Assembly: GCA_038214135.1 (NCBI GenBank)
Contig: JBBQSD010000006.1
Span: forward strand, 1 to 64,000
Reading direction: 5' to 3'
Source of the DNA: JANLSE01 sp038214135
GTDB lineage: Bacteria > Chloroflexota > Chloroflexia > Chloroflexales > Roseiflexaceae
Length of the DNA: 64,000 nt
Positions 24,402-33,041 of this stretch are shown piece after piece. The notes under the pieces are model-generated. The model had not been told where the DNA came from and made no database searches. It worked only from the letters and a program-made list of their open reading frames with translations. A program made the translations under genes and the position numbers. Each line of letters starts with the position of its first letter. Position 1 is the stretch's first letter.

Positions 24402-24935
24402 TCATCCTACCGACGCATAACGAACCCCGGAATCGACACACAGATGTTCGTGATCGAGCAGCCGTTGCTTGAGGTGTATTCCACCAGCAAACCCGGTGAG
24501 TGAACCATTGGCACCCACTAATCGATGGCATGGAACAACCAATGGAATCCGGTTGGTCGCATTTGCACGCCCAACGGCCCGTGATGATCGCGGATGCCCG
24601 AGCAAGGCCGCTAGCGATCCATAGGTATGAGTTGCCCCGAACGGGATCTGGGTGAGTGCCTGCCAAACCTCGGTTTGCCAGGGGGTTCCACGCAGCACGA
24701 GTGGAACTTCAAAGACGCGCCGTGTGCCAGCCCAGTATTCCTCTATCTCGCGGCGAGCTTGAATAGCCTGACGTGTGGCCGCATGGAGTGTGTATCCAGC
24801 CTGCCGTAGATCCTCATCGATTGAGCGTGGGTAGCTTCCATCACCAAAGTTGAGTTGGATCAGTGCGCCGACACTGTTGACGGCAATGGTGATTGGGCCA
24901 CCTGCTGTCGCAATCGTTTCCAGATAGGCATCCAT
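24402..24935 (-). CDS. ogt: Methylated-DNA--protein-cysteine methyltransferase
   Basis: 177 residues. The C-terminal domain has GTPWQTEVWQALTQIPFGATHTYGSLAALLGHPRSSRAVGRA and the active-site motif VVPCHRLVGANGSLTGFAGG, in which Cys accepts the alkyl group from O6-alkylguanine in a suicidal repair reaction. The N-terminal half is the usual weakly conserved domain. AAGGA six bases before ATG 24935 supports the start. It probably stands alone; the neighbouring YciI gene begins 50 bp downstream and could be read through. Confidence 0.95.
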   Translation of the reverse strand: MDAYLETIATAGGPITIAVNSVGALIQLNFGDGSYPRSIDEDLRQAGYTLHAATRQAIQARREIEEYWAGTRRVFEVPLVLRGTPWQTEVWQALTQIPFGATHTYGSLAALLGHPRSSRAVGRANATNRIPLVVPCHRLVGANGSLTGFAGGIHLKQRLLDHEHLCVDSGVRYASVG

Positions 24936-24952
24936 GTGGGTTCCTTATAATT

Positions 24953-24981
24953 TTGACACAGGTACATTGTAATGCTATCAT
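24953..24981 (+). promoter_or_regulatory. Promoter candidate for the sugar ABC operon
   Basis: TTGACA (24953-24958), 17 bp spacer, TATCAT (24976-24981). It points towards the substrate-binding protein gene, leaving a leader of about 160 nt, and also covers the ogt upstream region. Confidence 0.55.
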
Positions 24982-25148
24982 AAAAAGACGGCCCTCTACT
25001 GCGTATACTCTGATATTGTGCAGTTGATTGGGCCATTATTGCTCAGGCCTCAACCAATCGTGCAGTATTCGTGCCACATGCGTGAACGGATAGGCTGTGT
25101 TGGCTGAGACAGATGCTTCGTAGCTCCATCGAAAGGAAGCAAATTCTC

Positions 25149-26510
25149 ATGGATGAGACGACCAAAAACCAGAACGTGCGCCTGAATCGCCGAGCCTTCT
25201 TGAAGGCCATGAGCGCTGGCGCTGGCGTATTCGTACTGGCCGCCTGTGGTGGTGCAACACCAGCCGCAGCGCCAACCGCAGTACCAGCAGCAGCCGCAAC
25301 TGCTGTTGGAGAAGCTCCAACGACCGCTCCAGCAGCGGGTGGTAAGAAGCTTGAGATCTTCTCGTGGTGGACCAATGGCGGTGAGGCAACCGGCCTTGAA
25401 GAGATGTACAAAATCTACAAGGCAAAGAATCCTGGCGTCGAGATCATTAACGCAACCGTTGCTGGTGGTGCCGGAACCAATGCGAAGACGGTTCTCAAAA
25501 CCCGTTTGCAGGGCGGCCAGCCACCCGATAGCTGGCAGGTTCATGCCGGCAAAGAGCTGACGGCCTATGTCGATGCGGATCAGATGCAGCCGCTGACGGC
25601 CTTCTTCAAGGAACAGGGCTTCGACACGATTATGCCGAAGCTATTGCTCGACCAGATCACCTACAAGAATGAAATCTGGTCGGTGCCGGTGAATGTCCAT
25701 CGCTCGAATATCCTGTGGTATAACATCAAGATCTTTAAGGATAACGGCCTGACCCCGCCGAAGACGGCTGATGAGTTCTTCACCGTCGCTGAGGCACTCA
25801 AGGGCAAGAATGTCACCCCATTGGCCGTTGGTGGCAAGGATAAGTTCGAGACCCCGCACCTGTTCGAGAGTGTGCTGCTGGCCACATTTGGTGCCGATGA
25901 TTACCCGAAACTGTTCAATGGTGGCATTAAATGGGATGATCCAAAGGTCGCGCAGGCTGCTGCAACCGCCAAGAAGATGCTTGAGTATGCCAATGCGGAT
26001 CGCTCATCGCTTGGATGGTCCGATGCGATGCAGTTGGTGCTTGACGGCAAGGCCGGTATGACAATCATGGGCGATTGGGCCCATGGCTACGCACTCAGCA
26101 AGGGTGTCAAGCCGAATGTCGATTATGGCTATGTCGCTTCACCAGGCACCGATGGCATCTTCCTGTGGCTATCGGATAGCTTTGGTTTGGCCAAGGGTGC
26201 GCCAAACCCAACCGAGGCCAAGGCCTGGCTTGCGGTGTGTGGCTCGAAGGACGGCCAGGATGCATTCAATCCGAAGAAGGGTTCGATCCCGGCTCGTACG
26301 GATGCTGATAAGAGCCTATACGATGAGTACCTCAAGTTCTCAATCGATCAGTTCGGGACGGTCAAGCTCGCCCCGAGTATCGTCCATGGCGCTGCTGCGC
26401 CAGAGGCATACATGACCGATTATGGCAATGCGCTGAATGTGTTCGGCAGCGATCTGGATACCGATGCGCTGGTGCAGGCCCTTCAGGACGCCGAGAAGGA
26501 CATCAAGTAG
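25149..26510 (+). CDS. Sugar ABC transporter substrate-binding lipoprotein (family 1)
   Basis: 453 residues. The signal peptide contains NRRAFLKAMSAGAGVFVLAAC: a Tat-like RR-F-L-K motif plus a lipobox ending in Cys at about residue 35. An Ala/Pro/Thr-rich linker follows. The mature part is a family-1 solute-binding fold (SWWTNGGEATGLEEM near the start, WLSDSFGLAKGAPNP and HGAAAPEAYMTDYGNAL near the end). It delivers a sugar or oligosaccharide to the two permeases encoded downstream. ATG 25149 is preceded by AAGGA. A strong hairpin separates it from the permease genes, giving the usual higher expression of the binding protein. Confidence 0.94.
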   Translation: MDETTKNQNVRLNRRAFLKAMSAGAGVFVLAACGGATPAAAPTAVPAAAATAVGEAPTTAPAAGGKKLEIFSWWTNGGEATGLEEMYKIYKAKNPGVEIINATVAGGAGTNAKTVLKTRLQGGQPPDSWQVHAGKELTAYVDADQMQPLTAFFKEQGFDTIMPKLLLDQITYKNEIWSVPVNVHRSNILWYNIKIFKDNGLTPPKTADEFFTVAEALKGKNVTPLAVGGKDKFETPHLFESVLLATFGADDYPKLFNGGIKWDDPKVAQAAATAKKMLEYANADRSSLGWSDAMQLVLDGKAGMTIMGDWAHGYALSKGVKPNVDYGYVASPGTDGIFLWLSDSFGLAKGAPNPTEAKAWLAVCGSKDGQDAFNPKKGSIPARTDADKSLYDEYLKFSIDQFGTVKLAPSIVHGAAAPEAYMTDYGNALNVFGSDLDTDALVQALQDAEKDIK

Positions 26511-26524
26511 TCATTCTCTGATCG

Positions 26525-26572
26525 AACGGGCATCGGGGCAGGTGGGTGTATATGCCTGCCCCGATGCCCGTT
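26525..26572 (+). terminator. 18-bp stem hairpin between binding-protein and permease genes
   Basis: AACGGGCATCGGGGCAGG (26525-26542) pairs perfectly with CCTGCCCCGATGCCCGTT (26555-26572) around a 12-nt loop; GTTTGCTC follows. Such a stem typically protects upstream mRNA or causes partial termination, uncoupling binding-protein and permease levels. Confidence 0.75.
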
Positions 26573-26628
26573 GTTTGCTCTTTCACTGCACCATTGCGCC
26601 GATCAATACTCACATCACCGAGGTCGTT

Positions 26629-27627
26629 ATGCAGCAGGCACAGACCCAGCCAATCGTTACCCGGCGGGCGCGGCGGTTCGATACCGACCGCTTCATCGCT
26701 ATTCTGATGATCCTTCCATCGGTTGTGGCAGTTGCTATCTTTGTCTATGGGTTCATCGGCTGGACTGGGATTGTCTCGCTGACCCGTTGGGAAGGTCTCA
26801 AATCCTCGCAGGAATTTATTGGCTTAGAAAACTATGCGTCGATATTCAGTACCACCCGTTTCCAAACCAATATCCGCAATATGTTGGTCTTCACCACCTT
26901 CTTCCTGATTGCCTGTTTGCTAATCGGGTTGCTCCTGGCGGTGTTGCTCGATTCTGGTGTAAAGGGCGAAAGCTTCTTCCGCGCCGTGTATATCTTTCCA
27001 ATGGCGCTTTCCTTCATTGTGACGGGCGTTGTGTGGCAATGGTTGTTTGCTCCAGGGAATTATCAGGGAACCCCACCCGACCCGACAGGGATTAATCTCT
27101 TGTTGCAGAAGGTCGGTTTGGCATCGTTGATGACGGGCTGGACCACCGATGCCTCGGTTGTTCCTGGCATTCGGGCATTTGGTCTGAAAACCCGCCTTGG
27201 CGTGCCAATGGCGATGATTCCGGTTGTGATCGCCGCCGTCTGGCAGATGTCAGGCTTTACGATGGCCATGTATCTGGCTGGGCTACGCGGTATTTCGGAT
27301 GAGATCAAAGAAGCGGCGCGTGTTGATGGCGCAAGTGAGTGGCAGATCTTTCGTACAATCATTCTGCCATTGCTCCAACCGGTGACACTAAGCGCCGTGA
27401 TTATTCTTGGGCATATATCGCTCAAAATCTTCGATCTGATCGTCACGATGACTGGTGGCGCACCTGGCAATAATACGGAAGTACCTGGCCTGTACATGTA
27501 TGAGATCACCTTCAAAGCCAATAAGTTTGCGGAGGGTGCTGCGGTCGCAATAGTGATGTTGATTGTCGTGACACTGCTGATCGTTCCGTATCTGATCTAT
27601 AACAATCGGCAGGAGGTCGAATCATGA
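26629..27627 (+). CDS. Sugar ABC transporter permease (MalF-type)
   Basis: 332 residues, six or more membrane segments beginning FIAILMILPSVVAVAIFVYGF. The cytoplasmic EAA loop is EEIKEAARVDGASEWQIFRTIILPLL-like (DEIKEAARVDGASEWQIF, about 225-242), which contacts the ATPase. GAGG five bases before ATG 26629 supports this start; the 64 in-frame codons upstream run through the intergenic hairpin. It overlaps the second permease gene by ATGA. Confidence 0.94.
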   Translation: MQQAQTQPIVTRRARRFDTDRFIAILMILPSVVAVAIFVYGFIGWTGIVSLTRWEGLKSSQEFIGLENYASIFSTTRFQTNIRNMLVFTTFFLIACLLIGLLLAVLLDSGVKGESFFRAVYIFPMALSFIVTGVVWQWLFAPGNYQGTPPDPTGINLLLQKVGLASLMTGWTTDASVVPGIRAFGLKTRLGVPMAMIPVVIAAVWQMSGFTMAMYLAGLRGISDEIKEAARVDGASEWQIFRTIILPLLQPVTLSAVIILGHISLKIFDLIVTMTGGAPGNNTEVPGLYMYEITFKANKFAEGAAVAIVMLIVVTLLIVPYLIYNNRQEVES

Positions 27628-28475
27628 GTGCGCTAACAGTCCAGCGGCGGCCTCTGCGTTTGACCTGGGGCCGATTAGCCATCTACATCATCATGATTGC
27701 GTTCGCGGCATTTTTCATCTTGCCTGTCTACCTACTGTTGATCACCAGCTTCAAAAGTTTCGAGGAGGTTAGCCTCAGCCGTATGTGGGATCTTCCGCGT
27801 GGGCTAGCATTTGAGAGCTTTGGCCGGGCCTGGGAGGTGCTTCAGCGTAGCTTCAGCAATAGCGTTGCGCTTGTCATTCCGGCAACGATCATCTCGTGTG
27901 TGCTTGGCTCGTTGAATGGCTATGTACTGGCAAAATGGAAATTCAGGGGTTCGGATGTGCTGTTCAGCCTGATTCTGTTTGGGATGTTTATTCCCTACCA
28001 GAGCGTGCTCGTACCACTTGTCGAAACGCTACGGGTGCTTGGCCTGTATGGCAGCATTCCCGGCCTGGTATTAGTGCATGTTGTCTATGGCATTCCGATC
28101 ACCACACTGATCTTCCGCAATTACTATGCTGGTGTGCCAACCGAACTTCTGGAAGCTGGCAAGATTGACGGAACTGATTTCTTTGGATTGTACCGATATA
28201 TTGTGCTACCGCTTTCCATTCCGGGATTTGTGGTGGTTGCAATCTGGCAGTTTACATCGATCTGGAATGAATTCCTGTTCGGCCTGATCATCACCAACGA
28301 TCCCCAGAAGACTCCGGTAACGGTTGCGTTGCAGAACCTTTCTGGCAGCCAGTATACACAATGGAATGTTCAAATGGCTGGTGCGCTGCTCGTCGCCCTG
28401 CCAACCCTGGTTGTGTATATCTTCCTCGGGCGCTACTTCCTGCGCGGCCTGCTGGCTGGTTCGCTGAAGGGTTAA
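27624..28475 (+). CDS. Carbohydrate ABC transporter permease (MalG-type)
   Basis: 283 residues with six membrane segments. It opens with IYIIMIAFAAFFILPVYLLLITSFKSFEEV, typical of MalG-type permeases. The EAA loop reads TELLEAGKIDGTDFFGLYRYIVLPL, with AGKIDG in place of AAxIDG. It completes a binding protein plus two-permease cassette. No ATPase gene follows, so a shared MsmX/MalK-type ATPase encoded elsewhere must energise it. purE begins 21 bp after the stop and may be read from the same transcript. Confidence 0.94.
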   Translation: MSALTVQRRPLRLTWGRLAIYIIMIAFAAFFILPVYLLLITSFKSFEEVSLSRMWDLPRGLAFESFGRAWEVLQRSFSNSVALVIPATIISCVLGSLNGYVLAKWKFRGSDVLFSLILFGMFIPYQSVLVPLVETLRVLGLYGSIPGLVLVHVVYGIPITTLIFRNYYAGVPTELLEAGKIDGTDFFGLYRYIVLPLSIPGFVVVAIWQFTSIWNEFLFGLIITNDPQKTPVTVALQNLSGSQYTQWNVQMAGALLVALPTLVVYIFLGRYFLRGLLAGSLKG

Positions 28476-28496
28476 TGATTGCATAGTGAGGGGCTG

Positions 28497-28985
28497 ATGG
28501 AAGCGCTGGTTGGCGTGATTATGGGTTCAAAATCGGATTGGGAAACAATGGTGCATTCCGCCGAGATGCTTGATCGGCTGGGGGTGCCATATGAGCTACG
28601 GGTTGTATCGGCGCATCGCACACCCGATCTGCTGTTCGAATATGCTGCTGCTGCCGAAGGGCATGGGCTCGAAGTCATTATTGCCGGTGCAGGCGGTGCG
28701 GCGCATCTGCCGGGCATGGTTGCCGCAAAAACGACACTGCCTGTTCTTGGCGTTCCCATACAATCCAAGGCATTGAATGGCCTCGACTCGCTGCTATCGA
28801 TTGTGCAAATGCCAGCCGGTATTCCCGTCGCAACCCTGGCGATTGGGCGAGCTGGGGCAATCAATGCGGCATTGTTAGCAGCTGCAATACTGGGTACGCA
28901 TCGGCCATCGATTCGTGAGGCATTGCGCCGTTTCCGGGCAGAACAGGCCCAAACAGTGCTGGAAAACCCCGATCCGCGGCTCTGA
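28497..28985 (+). CDS. purE: N5-carboxyaminoimidazole ribonucleotide mutase
   Basis: 162-residue class I PurE of de novo purine synthesis, which converts N5-CAIR to CAIR. The signature GVIMGSKSDWETM (about 6-18) includes the SxSD substrate loop. VVSAHRTPD (42-50) contains the catalytic His, and IAGAGGAAHLPGMVA follows. GAGG five bases before ATG 28497 sets the start. It works with PurK, encoded 318 bp downstream. The distance and the structured DNA between them argue for separate control of purK. Confidence 0.96.
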   Translation: MEALVGVIMGSKSDWETMVHSAEMLDRLGVPYELRVVSAHRTPDLLFEYAAAAEGHGLEVIIAGAGGAAHLPGMVAAKTTLPVLGVPIQSKALNGLDSLLSIVQMPAGIPVATLAIGRAGAINAALLAAAILGTHRPSIREALRRFRAEQAQTVLENPDPRL

Positions 28986-28989
28986 TGTA

Positions 28990-29040
28990 AGTATTCAGGA
29001 GTCAGGAGACGGAATTATCCGCAGATGACGCAGATTATAC
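28990..29040. repeat. GAGTCAG and CGCAGATT repeats after purE
   Basis: CAGGAGTCAGGAGAC is followed by CCGCAGATGACGCAGATTAT, joining two of the dispersed families of this window in one spot. Confidence 0.6.
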
Positions 29041-29070
29041 TGAACAGAACCAAGATCAAGGTAATAGTAG

Positions 29071-29090
29071 AGACGCGAGGCCTCGCGTCT
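29071..29090. repeat. 20-bp perfect palindrome (AGACGC family)
   Basis: AGACGCGAGGCCTCGCGTCT is fully self-complementary and is preceded by GTAG. Related hairpins with AGACGC/GACGCC/AGAGAC arms lie at 32894-32914, 37518-37537 and 50300-50331. Confidence 0.85.
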
Positions 29091-29178
29091 GAAACAAATT
29101 GGCCACCAACACATATCGTTCGCAGCCGAGGCATGCCGAACAAGCGCTGGTAAGCAACCAACATCCATTACGGGTTCA

Positions 29179-29287
29179 GGTACCCTCTGGGTGCCGTAGC
29201 GCCTGGCCGAGGGAAGGTGCCGGAAACCGGACGGCACGGTTTCTGGCGAAAGGGCAGCAGGATTATCGTGAGTGGAACGATTCCTGC
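29179..29287 (+). promoter_or_regulatory. Structured leader upstream of purK (candidate cis-regulatory RNA)
   Basis: Four stems can be drawn. GGTACCC/GGGTGCC (29179-29195). GTGCCG/CGGCAC (29217-29237), mutually exclusive with GAAACCG/CGGTTTC (29223-29243). GCAGGA-ATCGT/ACGAT-TCCTGC (29257-29287), just before the AAAAAAGGG ribosome-binding region of purK. Alternative pairings next to a start codon are what a riboswitch or attenuator would show. I could not match it to a known class: it lacks the ZTP, THF, purine and TPP consensus elements. Confidence 0.45.
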
Positions 29288-29303
29288 AAAAAAGGGCACC
29301 AGC

Positions 29304-30395
29304 ATGATCATTGGCATTCTTGGTGCTGGGCAGTTGGGCCGGATGCTGGCACTGGCTGGTGTGCCATTGGGCCTGCACGTTCGTTTCCTCGATCCAACGC
29401 CCAATTCGCCAGCAGCTCGGCTTGGTGAGCAGATCGTTGGTAGCTATGATGACCCAGAACTGCTGGCCCGTTTTGCTGCTGGCCTGGATCTTGTTACCTA
29501 TGAGTTCGAGAATGTCCCGACTGCGACCGCCGCGTTGCTCGCCGAACATGTGCCGGTCTTTCCGCCACCAATAGCTTTGGCGAATGCCCAGGATCGGCTC
29601 GCTGAGAAACGCTTCTTTCAACAGTTGGCTATTCCGACTGCTCCGTTCGCAGCGGTCGATACCCGCGCCGATCTGGATGCGGCTCTGGATGCGATCGGGC
29701 TTCCAGCAGTGTTGAAGACGCGGCGGCTGGGCTATGATGGCAAGGGCCAGGTTGTGCTGCGCCAGCGCGAAGATGTAGAGCAGGCCTGGGCGATGCTTGG
29801 TGGGCAGCCATTGATCCTGGAAGGCTTCGTGCCATTTGTTCGTGAACTCTCGATCCTGGCGGTGCGTGGCCGTGATGGTGCAACAGCCTGCTATCCACTT
29901 ATCGAAAATACCCATCGCGATGGCATTCTGCGCCGATCAGTTGCACCAGCTCCCGAATTGGATCCACAGCTTCAGGCATTGGCCGAATCGTATGCAACGC
30001 GGGCGCTCGACGCGCTTGGGTATGTTGGCGTATTGGCGATTGAACTGTTTCAAACCGAGCATCAACCAGCGCTGATCGTCAACGAAATGGCTCCGCGCGT
30101 CCATAATTCGGGGCATTGGACAATCGAGGGCGCTGAGACAAGCCAGTTCGAAAATCACATCCGGGCGGTGGCTGGCCTGCCGCTTGGCTCAACAGCGATG
30201 CGTGGCTATGCAGCGATGATCAATCTGATCGGTGATTTACCAGCAATACAAGCTGTGCTGGCGATGCCAGCAGCACATCTGCATCTGTATGAAAAAGCAC
30301 CGCGAACAGGCCGCAAACTTGGCCATGTTACGGTATGTGCCGATGATATGCCAACGCTGCTTGAGCGGATTGCGGCAATTGAGGCGCTCGTGTGA
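29304..30395 (+). CDS. purK: N5-carboxyaminoimidazole ribonucleotide synthase
   Basis: 363-residue ATP-grasp enzyme that makes N5-CAIR from AIR, ATP and bicarbonate. The N-terminus IIGILGAGQLGRMLALA is the PurK signature. ATP-grasp features follow: LKTRRLGYDGKGQ (about 141-153), LILEGFVPF and VNEMAPRVHNSGHWT (about 258-272). ATG 29304 is preceded by AAGGG; 29 upstream in-frame codons run through the leader stems and are not coding. Its stop overlaps the GTG start of the next gene. Confidence 0.96.
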   Translation: MIIGILGAGQLGRMLALAGVPLGLHVRFLDPTPNSPAARLGEQIVGSYDDPELLARFAAGLDLVTYEFENVPTATAALLAEHVPVFPPPIALANAQDRLAEKRFFQQLAIPTAPFAAVDTRADLDAALDAIGLPAVLKTRRLGYDGKGQVVLRQREDVEQAWAMLGGQPLILEGFVPFVRELSILAVRGRDGATACYPLIENTHRDGILRRSVAPAPELDPQLQALAESYATRALDALGYVGVLAIELFQTEHQPALIVNEMAPRVHNSGHWTIEGAETSQFENHIRAVAGLPLGSTAMRGYAAMINLIGDLPAIQAVLAMPAAHLHLYEKAPRTGRKLGHVTVCADDMPTLLERIAAIEALV

Positions 30396-31699
30396 AGCAC
30401 AACCTGCGATCATTCTTGCGATTTCTGGCAATGATCAGCCTCCTTGTGGCACTCCTTCAGCCGCAGCCTGTTGCCGCGTGTGGGGCGATATGCGGGCAGG
30501 TGCGTGTTGTTGGTGCAGAACTGCGCGATGATGCCGGAACCTGGCGCATGCGTGGGGTGCAGTTGTTTCTGCCGCAATTCGGGATTAATGGCAAAACATT
30601 CCGCGATGCTAATTATGCTGCTGCGCTTGCCGATGGTTCGCTGAACTTCTGGCTGGACAAAGCATCTGGCTATTTGCACGCCAATCTGCTGCGGATCTTC
30701 GTCGACATGCCCTCACTGAATTCTGATGGCAGTGTGTTCACCCCAACCAGCTATGCTACCCTGCACGATTTCGCCGAGCGAGCGGCGCAGCGTGGAATGC
30801 GCCTTGGGATTGTGCTACATAATAGTGCCGATTGGAGCATGGCTCCCGAAGAGGCCACCTGGCTTGATGGAATGCTGGTCTCGTTTCTTGCTCGTGGCGA
30901 ACTTGAGCGAATCGCTTATGTCAGCGCCGATAACGAGATTAACAATCATTGCACAAATAGCGGCGGCGATTGCTTTGATAATGGTACATCCTATAACGCC
31001 CAAAGCTATATCGATGGAGCTATTGCCTGGACAACAACATTTGCGCAGATTGTCAAAGTACGAACGCCACAGATGTTGGTGACAACCGGGATCTCAACAG
31101 AATTGATCGATTTCGATCATGTTCGGGCGGCGTTCGATTTCTTCCGCCGTGCATCGGATGGCCGACGATTATCCGATTTGATCGATTTCGTTTCGCCACA
31201 CAACTATAGTGGCCAGGCCGGGCCTTTGATCAACGATATGCGCATTGGCCAGGGCTATACTGGCGTTGTTATTTTGGAAGAATATGGCTTTCCAACCGAT
31301 CCAGTGCCACGTAATCCATTATGGACCGAAGGGCGATTCAGTTGCAGGCTTGGCCCGTTCAACCCTGAATGTGTGAATACTGCGCCCTATTTTGTTGCGA
31401 AGAGCACGATGGCGATTACCACAAAGAGCTATGCTGGCAGTATTGCCTGGATGCTGGCCGATATTGGCGAGAAGAATGTGAGCAATGCCTGCACACGCAC
31501 CAATCTGCCATTCGATCTGTGGACCGGCCTGTTTGCGATTGGTGGCGCATATTGCGATGGCGGAACCTATAGCCGCACATTCGGCCAACCCAAAGCAACT
31601 GGATTCCTTGTGTGTGTGTTGCATACCCGTGATGTCAACCATTGCGATGACCCAGCCAACCCATTCTTTCGCGTGATCCTGCCATTCGTGGCAAACTAA
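30392..31699 (+). CDS. Secreted glycoside hydrolase-like protein (clan GH-A type)
   Basis: 435 residues. The signal peptide (FLAMISLLVALLQPQPVAA) ends near residue 28, so the product is exported. The mature part looks like a TIM-barrel glycosidase: VSADNEINNHC, with Asn-Glu where the acid/base of clan GH-A enzymes lies, and VVILEEYGFPTDP, with a Glu where the nucleophile is expected. Eight or more cysteines suggest disulfides. The start is GTG 30392, overlapping the purK stop (GTGA). Substrate is unknown, and the family assignment rests on motif positions, so it could also be a non-catalytic relative. Confidence 0.7.
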   Translation: MKHNLRSFLRFLAMISLLVALLQPQPVAACGAICGQVRVVGAELRDDAGTWRMRGVQLFLPQFGINGKTFRDANYAAALADGSLNFWLDKASGYLHANLLRIFVDMPSLNSDGSVFTPTSYATLHDFAERAAQRGMRLGIVLHNSADWSMAPEEATWLDGMLVSFLARGELERIAYVSADNEINNHCTNSGGDCFDNGTSYNAQSYIDGAIAWTTTFAQIVKVRTPQMLVTTGISTELIDFDHVRAAFDFFRRASDGRRLSDLIDFVSPHNYSGQAGPLINDMRIGQGYTGVVILEEYGFPTDPVPRNPLWTEGRFSCRLGPFNPECVNTAPYFVAKSTMAITTKSYAGSIAWMLADIGEKNVSNACTRTNLPFDLWTGLFAIGGAYCDGGTYSRTFGQPKATGFLVCVLHTRDVNHCDDPANPFFRVILPFVAN

Positions 31700-31826
31700 T
31701 CGAGAGAATAACACAACATCAGACGCTTGCTCTCTTGTTCAGGAACAAAAGAACAAGTACACAAGTAGCATATTGTTCAATCTTCATTTGTTCTTTCGAA
31801 CACACTTCAGCATAGAGGAGGCGTAG

Positions 31827-32819
31827 ATGCATATTCTGAGCGCCGACGACATACGCAAGGCTGTCCCAATTGCAGTGGCAGTTGATGCTGTTGCCGATGC
31901 CTTCGCGCAACTCTCGACTGGCCGGGCAACGGTGCCACTGCGCGTGCCAATTGGCCAGGAACAGCACGACTCGCACACATTCTTCATGCCAGCCCTGCTG
32001 GCAGGCAGCGGCGCTGATTCAGCGGCAGCACTGGGCCTCAAAATCGTTTCCGTCTTTCCACATAATGCCGAACGCCACAATCTGCCAACGATTCATGCCC
32101 TGATTGCGCTGTTTGAACCGGCCACAGGCCAAGCGCTGGCCGTGATGGATGGGCGCTATCTGACGGCGCTGCGAACTGGAGCGGCATCGGGGGCGGCAAC
32201 GCGAGCATTGGCGCGCACCAATGCACACACGCTGGCGATCTTTGGCGCTGGTGTGCAGGCACCCTTTCAGGTTCTGGCCGTCTGCGCCGTGCGGCCAATC
32301 ACACGGGTGCTGATTGTGAACCGTGGCCGTGAGCGGGCGGAACAACTGTGTACAACCCTAGTAGCTGCGGGTGTGCAGGCTGAGTTGCGGATTGTGGATG
32401 CCAAAACAGCCCTTGCCGCAGCGGATGTTGTGTGCTGTGCGACATCATCGCCAGCACCGATTTTCGATGATGCCGATCTGCGTGATGGCACCCATATCAA
32501 TGGCGTCGGTTCGTTCACGCCGCATATGGTGGAAGTGCCAACAGCCACACTGGCGCGGGCACGGGTGTTCGTCGATCAACATGCGGCAGCCTGGAGTGAG
32601 GCAGGCGATCTGATCGCCGCACGAGCAGTTGGCATTCTCGATGAATCCCGCACTCAGGAGCTTGGTGCAGTGATTGCAGGGCTTGTAGCAGGGCGGCGCG
32701 ATGATGCTGAAATTACCTTCTTCAAATCGGTTGGCAATGCTGTGCAGGATCTAGCCGTCGCCCAGATCGCGCTCACCGAAGCGATACGGCTTGGGTTGGG
32801 GAGTGAGGTGCGTTTGTAG
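31827..32819 (+). CDS. Ornithine cyclodeaminase/mu-crystallin family protein
   Basis: 330 residues. N-terminal dimerisation part with LPTIHALIALFEPATGQALAVMDGRYLTALRTGAASGAAT (about 88-127), the family signature with the catalytic region. A Rossmann NAD-binding domain follows at LAIFGAGVQAPFQ (about 138-150), then HINGVGSFTPHMVEV. Members include ornithine cyclodeaminase, alanine dehydrogenase and ketimine reductases; which one applies is not clear. GAGGAGG ahead of ATG 31827 gives a strong ribosome binding site. It stands alone between repeats. Confidence 0.88.
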   Translation: MHILSADDIRKAVPIAVAVDAVADAFAQLSTGRATVPLRVPIGQEQHDSHTFFMPALLAGSGADSAAALGLKIVSVFPHNAERHNLPTIHALIALFEPATGQALAVMDGRYLTALRTGAASGAATRALARTNAHTLAIFGAGVQAPFQVLAVCAVRPITRVLIVNRGRERAEQLCTTLVAAGVQAELRIVDAKTALAAADVVCCATSSPAPIFDDADLRDGTHINGVGSFTPHMVEVPTATLARARVFVDQHAAAWSEAGDLIAARAVGILDESRTQELGAVIAGLVAGRRDDAEITFFKSVGNAVQDLAVAQIALTEAIRLGLGSEVRL

Positions 32820-32853
32820 GAGTCAGGAGTCAGGAGTCAGAATATGCTTGATC
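32820..32853. repeat. GAGTCAG heptamer tandem repeat
   Basis: GAGTC at 32820, 32827 and 32834 (exact 7 bp period) followed by AATATGCTTGATCTG, right after the cyclodeaminase stop. Each unit carries a GANTC site. Confidence 0.85.
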
Positions 32854-32893
32854 TGATACGGTATTACCTGCTCCTATCGTGAACCCAAAGTAG

Positions 32894-32914
32894 AGACGCT
32901 CCGCTGGGGCGTCT
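32894..32914 (+). repeat. Hairpin of the AGACGC family
   Basis: AGACGCTCC, loop GCT, GGGGCGTCT: nine pairs with one G-U. It is preceded by GTAG as in the 29071 copy. It may terminate transcription of the cyclodeaminase gene weakly, but no T-run follows. CTGACTC heptamers follow at 33029-33041, abutting the stop of the next gene. Confidence 0.6.
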
Positions 32915-33041
32915 TATAGAATGTGGCAGCCCTGCTTTTGGTTGGCGGCGTCCTGATGCGCTTGGTTCCCCTCACCCCTGCCCTCTCCCACGCCGTGAAG
33001 AGGGGATTGCCCCATCGCTTCTGCCTCCTGACTCCTGACTC

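Noticed and set aside
29165..29303. Cobalamin riboswitch before purK
   Set aside because: Only a loose likeness to parts of the core; the B12 box (AGCCAGGAGACC-type) is absent and the gene is unrelated to cobalamin.
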